This document shows, in pieces, positions 59,832 through 64,000 of a stretch of DNA of 64,000 bases; within the stretch, counting starts at the first letter, position 1; each line of letters opens with the position of its first letter. Source of the stretch: JAFDWR01 sp038216655 (GTDB lineage Bacteria; Armatimonadota; Fimbriimonadia; Fimbriimonadales; Fimbriimonadaceae); contig JBBQPZ010000020.1 in the NCBI GenBank assembly GCA_038216655.1, positions 1-64,000 on the forward strand, in the 5' to 3' direction. The translations under genes were made by a program, and so were the position numbers. A model generated the notes under the pieces. The model was not told the origin of the DNA and ran no database searches. It was given only the letters and a program-made list of their open reading frames with translations.

Positions 59832-59876
59832 TCTGAGTCTGAGTCTGAGTCTGAGTCTGAGTTGGAGTTGGAGTTG
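59831..59876 (+). repeat. Hexanucleotide tandem repeat
   Basis: GTCTGA repeated about five times, then GTTGGA about three times, starting at the last base of the stop codon of the DUF1579-like gene. Slippage would change only the 3' untranslated region as annotated. Confidence 0.9.
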
Positions 59877-59971
59877 GTTCGGGGATTCGGGGCAACGAGG
59901 AGTGCCTTACGGATACAAATCCGAACTAATCCAACAAAATGCAAACTCCCGGACCTCCAAACGGCCGAACC

Positions 59972-60009
59972 AAAAACGACTGAGCCCTCCGAACGGGAGG
60001 GCCCAGTCG
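59972..60009 (-). terminator. Terminator of secDF
   Basis: On the minus strand CGACTGGGCCCTCCC pairs with GGAGGGCTCAGTCG (one mismatch), followed by TTTTTGG. It lies 20 bases after the secDF stop. Confidence 0.88.
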
Positions 60010-60029
60010 AGTCGCCGACCATTAGGAAG

Positions 60030-62585
60030 CTACTCTTCGTCGTCGGTGCGCTTCTTGCCGGCGTCGCTGGCGCGGCGGCGGACTTGGCCGTACTGCTTCG
60101 CCTTGTCGACGACCGGGTCGGCGACGGAGACGGGGCGGGTAGAGATCACTTGCGCCTTCTGAGCCTCGGCGATCGCGAGACCGACCAGCGTGGCGGCTCT
60201 TCCCTTCTTCTTCTCGATCGCCTTGTCCCAGAGGTACAGAATCGGGGACGCGTTATAGATGGAGGAATAGGTTCCGGAGAGGATACCGACCAGCATCGCG
60301 AACACGAAGAACTTGAGGTCCGGCGTGGCCGTACCCGCGAAGAAGATGATCGCGAGGGTGACGATAACCGTCATCGACGTGTTAATCGATCGCGCGAACG
60401 AGCGGGTGATCGAGCGGTTGACAAGGTGCTCAAACGTCTCGCCCTGCTGGGGTCGACGCAAGTTCTCTCGGATTCGGTCGAAGATGACGATCGTGTCATG
60501 CACGGAGAAGCCGATGATCGTCAGCATCGCGGTAATAAACAGCGCACTGACTTCCCATCCGACGAGGTATCCCACGATCGCCGCGAGGCCGATGACCACC
60601 AAGATGTCGTGGACGAGGGCGATGATCGCCGAGACGCCGAACCGGAGGCCGGCGACGAAGTTGCCCAGCGAGACGCCGAAGCGGATCGCGAGGAACACGA
60701 TGATGAGGATCGACGAGACGATCACGCCCATGATCGCGTTGCGCAGGGTTTCCTTCTGGACCGTGGGTCCGATCTCGGTGTAGCCCTTATAGTCGGCCTG
60801 ATCCAGACCGGTGGCGGTCGAGATCTTTTCCTTGATTTGGCTCTCTTGCAGACCCTTCAGCCCAGCGGTCGGCGGGAGGGTGATGTAGGCGATCTTCTCG
60901 CCATCCTTACCGCTGCCGAACTTGACGTTGCCGCCCTTCATGTTCGCGGACTCGAGCTTGGCGGCGATCGTGGTCGAGGATACGTTGGCGTCACGCACCG
61001 AGTAGGTGATTTCCGAACCACCCAGGAACTCGACGTTCGGCTTCAAACCTCCGATGCCGACGAAGATCAAGCCCGGAATGATCGTTAGCAGCGAGATCAT
61101 GAACCAGCGCTTCGACTTCTGGACGACGGGGAGCGGGTCGGTATCGGCATGCGCTTCGAACTTCTCGCCGAACCAGTTGCGGTTGATCGCGTACCACTTC
61201 TCGTTGGTCGCCAGGCCGGAGCCGAAGGCGAAGACTAGCAGCGAGCGGGTCACGAACACTGCGGTGAAGAGCGAGATGAAGACGCCGATGACAAGCGTCG
61301 TGGCAAAGCCCTTGACCGGGCCGGTGCCGAGTTGCATCAGCACGAACGAGGTAAGGATCGTACAAGAGTTCGAGTCGATAATTGCGGGCAAAGCTCGACT
61401 AAAGCCGAGTTCGATCGCCTTCTCTAGGCCCCTGCCCTTCTTCTCCTCTTCTTTGAAGCGTTCAAAGATAAGGATGTTGGCATCGACGGCCATACCGACC
61501 GACAGGATGAAACCAGCGATCGCGGCGAGTGAGAACGTCGCGTTGATCAGCTTCAGGACGGTCAGGGTGAAGAGGACGTACAAGGTCAGCGCGACCACGG
61601 CGATGATGCCGGGGAACGCGTAGTAGACGACCATGAACAGCGAGATCACGCCGAAGGCGATCGCGCCGGCGAAGATGATCTTGTCGAGCGCGACCTTACC
61701 GATCGTCGGGTCAACCGTTTCCTGGCTCTGAATTTTGAGGTCAACGGGCAGTGCGCCGGACTTGAGCAACTCAACCAGCGACTTCACGTACTCGGCATCC
61801 ATGGTGCCGTTGATGACCGCATTGTCCTTCAGGACGGTGTCGGGAGCGACGGGATTAAGGCTAAGAACTTTGCCATCGAGAACCGCGGCAATATTGCCCT
61901 GCGGGTTCGCGCGGCTCCACTTCTCCATCTTCACCGAGCCCTCGGAAGAGAACTTCATGAGTGGCCGCGGGGTCGACATGTTCAAGTCGATTTGGGCGTC
62001 GGCGAGGTCATTACCGGCGAGGATTGGCTCGCCCCAGCTCTTAACGATCTCGTCGTACTTGGGGTTGCGCATCTGACGATGCTTCGGATCGGCAGGATCC
62101 GGAATCATGTAGCTGATGAGGTCGCCGCCGCCAGTGCGCAGCCGGAACGAAACCGCTGGATCGGTCGACTTGTCGTCCTTCTCTACTTCGTATCGAGCGT
62201 AGCTATTGCGGGGGCTGACGACGGTCCGAGCTCCATAAAACTCGATGCGCGCGCTCGTGCCGAGCATCTTCATCGCCGCGTCGATGTCGGTAAAGCCGGG
62301 CAGTTCGATGATGAACTGGTAGTCGCCCTTCTGGTTGACCGTGCCTTCGGTCGTGCCAAATTCTCCATTTACACGCTGGGTAAGGGTGTGGAGAATTTGC
62401 TGCCGCATCGTGGCGATATCTTGCCGTTGGTCGGTGGTCAGCTTACTGACGTCCATCTCGTACACCAGCCGGACGCCACCTTGGATGTCGAGGCCCAGGT
62501 TGTACTTACGGACGTTGTAGCCTAGGCCCGAAAGAAGGGCAAGGCCAAGTACAAGCAGCAAAAAGAGATAACTTCGGGATCGCAA
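60030..62585 (-). CDS. secDF: Fused protein-export membrane protein SecDF
   Basis: 851 residues. SecD half: LVLGLALLSGLGYNVRKYNL, GLDIQGGVRLVYEMD (D1 motif), the periplasmic P1 domain, then six helices with GMAVDANILIFERFKEE (D4). SecF half from about 500: PNVEFLGGSEITYSV (F1), GWEVSALFITAMLTIIGFSV, then HDTIVIFDRIRENLR (F4) and NTSMTVIVTLAIIFF. SecD and SecF are often separate genes; the fusion keeps both. It uses the proton gradient to pull secreted proteins through SecYEG. Its transcript is long and ends at a strong terminator. Confidence 0.95.
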   Translation of the reverse strand: MRSRSYLFLLLVLGLALLSGLGYNVRKYNLGLDIQGGVRLVYEMDVSKLTTDQRQDIATMRQQILHTLTQRVNGEFGTTEGTVNQKGDYQFIIELPGFTDIDAAMKMLGTSARIEFYGARTVVSPRNSYARYEVEKDDKSTDPAVSFRLRTGGGDLISYMIPDPADPKHRQMRNPKYDEIVKSWGEPILAGNDLADAQIDLNMSTPRPLMKFSSEGSVKMEKWSRANPQGNIAAVLDGKVLSLNPVAPDTVLKDNAVINGTMDAEYVKSLVELLKSGALPVDLKIQSQETVDPTIGKVALDKIIFAGAIAFGVISLFMVVYYAFPGIIAVVALTLYVLFTLTVLKLINATFSLAAIAGFILSVGMAVDANILIFERFKEEEKKGRGLEKAIELGFSRALPAIIDSNSCTILTSFVLMQLGTGPVKGFATTLVIGVFISLFTAVFVTRSLLVFAFGSGLATNEKWYAINRNWFGEKFEAHADTDPLPVVQKSKRWFMISLLTIIPGLIFVGIGGLKPNVEFLGGSEITYSVRDANVSSTTIAAKLESANMKGGNVKFGSGKDGEKIAYITLPPTAGLKGLQESQIKEKISTATGLDQADYKGYTEIGPTVQKETLRNAIMGVIVSSILIIVFLAIRFGVSLGNFVAGLRFGVSAIIALVHDILVVIGLAAIVGYLVGWEVSALFITAMLTIIGFSVHDTIVIFDRIRENLRRPQQGETFEHLVNRSITRSFARSINTSMTVIVTLAIIFFAGTATPDLKFFVFAMLVGILSGTYSSIYNASPILYLWDKAIEKKKGRAATLVGLAIAEAQKAQVISTRPVSVADPVVDKAKQYGQVRRRASDAGKKRTDDEE

Positions 62586-62765
62586 AAGAGGGACGCCTCC
62601 TGTGGCGCGGACTAACCGGGGATTATACCGCCCAAGGGTGGCGCAGGCTCATTCACGCCCGATCAATTCGCGCGGGATTCGGAAATCTGAGGCGGGAACG
62701 CCGAGGGCGGACGGAGGCTACCCACCACAGTGGTTTGTGCTGTCGAAACGAGACATGACGCAAGC
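62586..62765. other. Short spacer
   Basis: 180 bases between the secDF start and the antitoxin stop. No gene or strong hairpin seen. Confidence 0.4.
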
Positions 62766-63107
62766 CTAGGCTACAAGGGTGCCTTTACGACGGCGCCGCG
62801 CTTCGTGGTTGTGAATCACAACGTCCGCACCATGTTTTCGCGCCAGTTCAAGCCCAATCTCCATCGCTTCTTGCTCCGTCCCCACTCGACGAAAGGCACG
62901 GGAAGCTCCCTCGGTCCGCACAGCCCATCGCGAGCGAACCGCGTAAATGTGAACTCGTTTCGCGGCGGAGGGGAAAGTCCCGGGCGGATAGTAAAGCGGC
63001 AAGCCCTTCTCCCCAGCCGTGTACTCGGTCACGGTCATCCCGCTTTGCCGAATTCGCTCGGCAAAGGGATTTGAACTACCATCGGAAAAGTCGTATTCCT
63101 TTCTCAT
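62766..63107 (-). CDS. BrnA-like antitoxin N-terminus fused to DUF2188
   Basis: 113 residues from the ATG at 63107, overlapping the brnT stop by four bases (ATGA). Residues 1-10 (MRKEYDFSDG) match the N-terminal pattern of antitoxins paired with BrnT. Residues about 50-105 are a DUF2188 domain (RVHIYAVRSRWAVRTEGASR, AFRRVGTEQEAMEIGLELAR, ADVVIHNHEARRRRKGT). The ribbon-helix-helix domain of ordinary BrnA is not visible. It should neutralise BrnT; how it binds DNA for autorepression is unclear. Confidence 0.7.
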   Translation of the reverse strand: MRKEYDFSDGSSNPFAERIRQSGMTVTEYTAGEKGLPLYYPPGTFPSAAKRVHIYAVRSRWAVRTEGASRAFRRVGTEQEAMEIGLELARKHGADVVIHNHEARRRRKGTLVA

Positions 63108-63379
63108 GCTTTGTTCGAATAGGTTCGATGCTCTACGGGCGTGGCACATCTCGCTGAGATCAGCCGAATCGCCCCGTGCTGCAACGTATAGATTACGACT
63201 AATACTTGACCGGAGTTCGACATTGCGATTAAGACCGAACGATCCTCGATAAGGGAGTGATCCGGATCAGCAAGAACCAGGCCGTGAGGATCGGCAAATG
63301 CGGAGGTGGCGTCCTCGAACGTGACTCCGTGCTTCTTCGCATTGGACCGGGCTTTCGCTCGGTCCCAATTAATCTCCAC
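63104..63379 (-). CDS. brnT: BrnT-family toxin
   Basis: 91 residues. INWDRAKARSNAKKHGVTFE is the family start (D-x-x-K-x-x-x-N-x-x-K-H-G-V). DPHGLVLADPDHSLIEDRSV, VLVVIYTLQHGAIRLISAR and a late Glu complete the RelE-like BrnT ribonuclease fold. It precedes the antitoxin gene and overlaps it by four bases, the usual brnTA order. It likely degrades RNA when free. No stress-response gene is adjacent. Confidence 0.87.
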   Translation of the reverse strand: MEINWDRAKARSNAKKHGVTFEDATSAFADPHGLVLADPDHSLIEDRSVLIAMSNSGQVLVVIYTLQHGAIRLISARCATPVEHRTYSNKA

Positions 63380-63412
63380 ACTACGAAGTTACCTGACACA
63401 ATCCGCGCTACT

Positions 63413-64000
63413 TCAGTCCTTTGCCCAGAACATCTCGCCCGCCGACTCTGAAATGACCGAATCCTTCAAGACGGAGACGGCCTTGCGGAGACCTTCCATC
63501 GGCGACATCAGGCCGTCCTCGTGCTCGATGCTGAGCACGTAGTCGTAGCCGACCATGCGGAGGTTCGAGCAGAAGTCCTTCCACCAGCCAAGCGTGTGGC
63601 CGTAACCGACGCTGCGGAAGACCCAGGAGCGGTTGAGGATATCGCCATAGCTCTTGGTGTCGAGGTTGCCGTTCCGACCGCTGTTGTAAGGGTCGATGCG
63701 GGTGTCCTTGGCATGGACGTGGAAGAGCGCGCCTTCCTTGCCGAGCTCGCGGATGGCGGCGATCGGGTCGATCCCCTGCCACCAGAGGTGGGACGGGTCG
63801 AAGTTCGCGCCGATCCGCTCGCCGACGGCGTGGCGGAGCTTGAGAAGAGTGTCGTTCGAGTAGCAGACGAATCCGGGGTGCATCTCGATCGCGAAGTTCA
63901 CCTTATGCTCGGCTAGGAGCTTGTGCTGCTCCTTCCAGTAGGGGATCACGACTTCCTTCCACTGCCAGTCGAGGACCTCGCGGTACTCGTCGGGCCAGGG
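63413..64000 (-). CDS. Sugar phosphate isomerase/epimerase (xylose isomerase-like TIM barrel), 5' end outside window
   Basis: The frame runs from the stop at 63413-63415 to the edge, 195 residues. An internal GTG at 63949 is not needed as a start because the frame stays open. FAIEMHPGFVCYSND, GANFDPSHLWWQGIDP (metal-binding Asp and His), LFHVHAKDTRIDPYNSG and VLSIEHEDGLMSP (Glu ligand) match the AP2Ec/TIM-barrel epimerases. About 100 N-terminal residues are missing. Possible roles include inositol or sugar acid catabolism; the substrate cannot be told. Confidence 0.88.
   Translation of the reverse strand, partial: PWPDEYREVLDWQWKEVVIPYWKEQHKLLAEHKVNFAIEMHPGFVCYSNDTLLKLRHAVGERIGANFDPSHLWWQGIDPIAAIRELGKEGALFHVHAKDTRIDPYNSGRNGNLDTKSYGDILNRSWVFRSVGYGHTLGWWKDFCSNLRMVGYDYVLSIEHEDGLMSPMEGLRKAVSVLKDSVISESAGEMFWAKD

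Noticed and set aside
59816..60022. Minus-strand frame coding a Ser-Asp repeat tail
   Set aside because: The Ser-Asp run is only the translation of the hexanucleotide repeat; no start signal or upstream domain.
1..64000. CRISPR arrays, rRNA, tRNA, prophage or transposase genes
   Set aside because: No regular repeat-spacer pattern, tRNA-like fold or recognisable transposase/phage protein was seen on reading both strands.

Overview
The window reads as chromosome of a diderm, moderately high-GC bacterium. The best fit is an Armatimonadota (Fimbriimonadia-like) genome. Evidence: two prepilin-like proteins with an FTLIELLVVIAIIAILAAI start and a C-terminal DGH motif, six PEP-CTERM proteins ending in PEP, a hydrophobic stretch and an RRRR tail, kdsB (LPS Kdo activation), Lol-type lipoproteins, a solitary flagellin and a fused SecDF. 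This placement is inference from gene style; no rRNA or tRNA gene was seen.

Layout. 1-3.7 kb: a gene cut by the window edge, a C39-like peptidase, orphan rpsD and a BON lipoprotein. 3.8-8.4 kb: oligoendopeptidase F, an Lrp regulator, a prepilin and a frameshifted PEP-CTERM gene. 8.4-9.7 kb: an arsenic-type operon in decay (arsR with operator, a 29-codon arsC stub, an aquaporin with a nonsense codon). 9.9-17.2 kb: Rel (p)ppGpp enzyme, kdsB, a tiny ORF with a near-perfect Shine-Dalgarno, a GGDEF protein and pdhAB. 17.5-24.3 kb: a GH74 glycosidase, then a tightly overlapping seven-gene operon (Tes-like radical SAM enzyme, three zinc-ribbon membrane proteins around an Lgt-like protein, another zinc-ribbon protein, a small membrane protein). 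24.4-31 kb: exonuclease III, a hypothetical gene, dihydroorotase, DinB, phosphoglycerate mutase and a phytoene-desaturase-like oxidoreductase preceded by a 59-aa membrane protein. 31-39 kb: a 1640-aa secreted SBBP/Ig-like giant, a cNMP-binding protein, a 750-bp gene-free stretch with a large hairpin, and flagellin behind a sigma-28 promoter. 39-54.5 kb: a FadN-type beta-oxidation protein with an alkyltransferase-like protein, tandem PEP-CTERM paralogs, thioredoxin-fold proteins, an esterase, an ICMT-like methyltransferase and several secreted proteins. 54.8-57.5 kb: groES/groEL behind a CIRCE operator, interrupted by a four-helix-bundle (23S IVS-type) gene bounded by about 42-bp inverted repeats. 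57.5-64 kb: a PEP-CTERM metallopeptidase, secDF, a BrnT toxin with an unusual antitoxin, and a truncated sugar isomerase/epimerase.

Most notable: (i) the IVS-like element between groES and groEL, whose arms include the groES stop codon and the start codon of the inserted gene, so the transcript could fold and perhaps be cut like a 23S rRNA intervening sequence; (ii) the Tes-like radical SAM / Lgt-like / zinc-ribbon membrane operon, a candidate lipid- or lipoprotein-modifying system; (iii) the arsR-arsC-aquaporin locus, where the arsC stub and both aquaporin halves share one reading frame broken by TAG and TAA; (iv) two PEP-CTERM genes each split by a frameshift of the same sign; (v) a dispersed repeat with GTCATYCCGA terminal inverted repeats.
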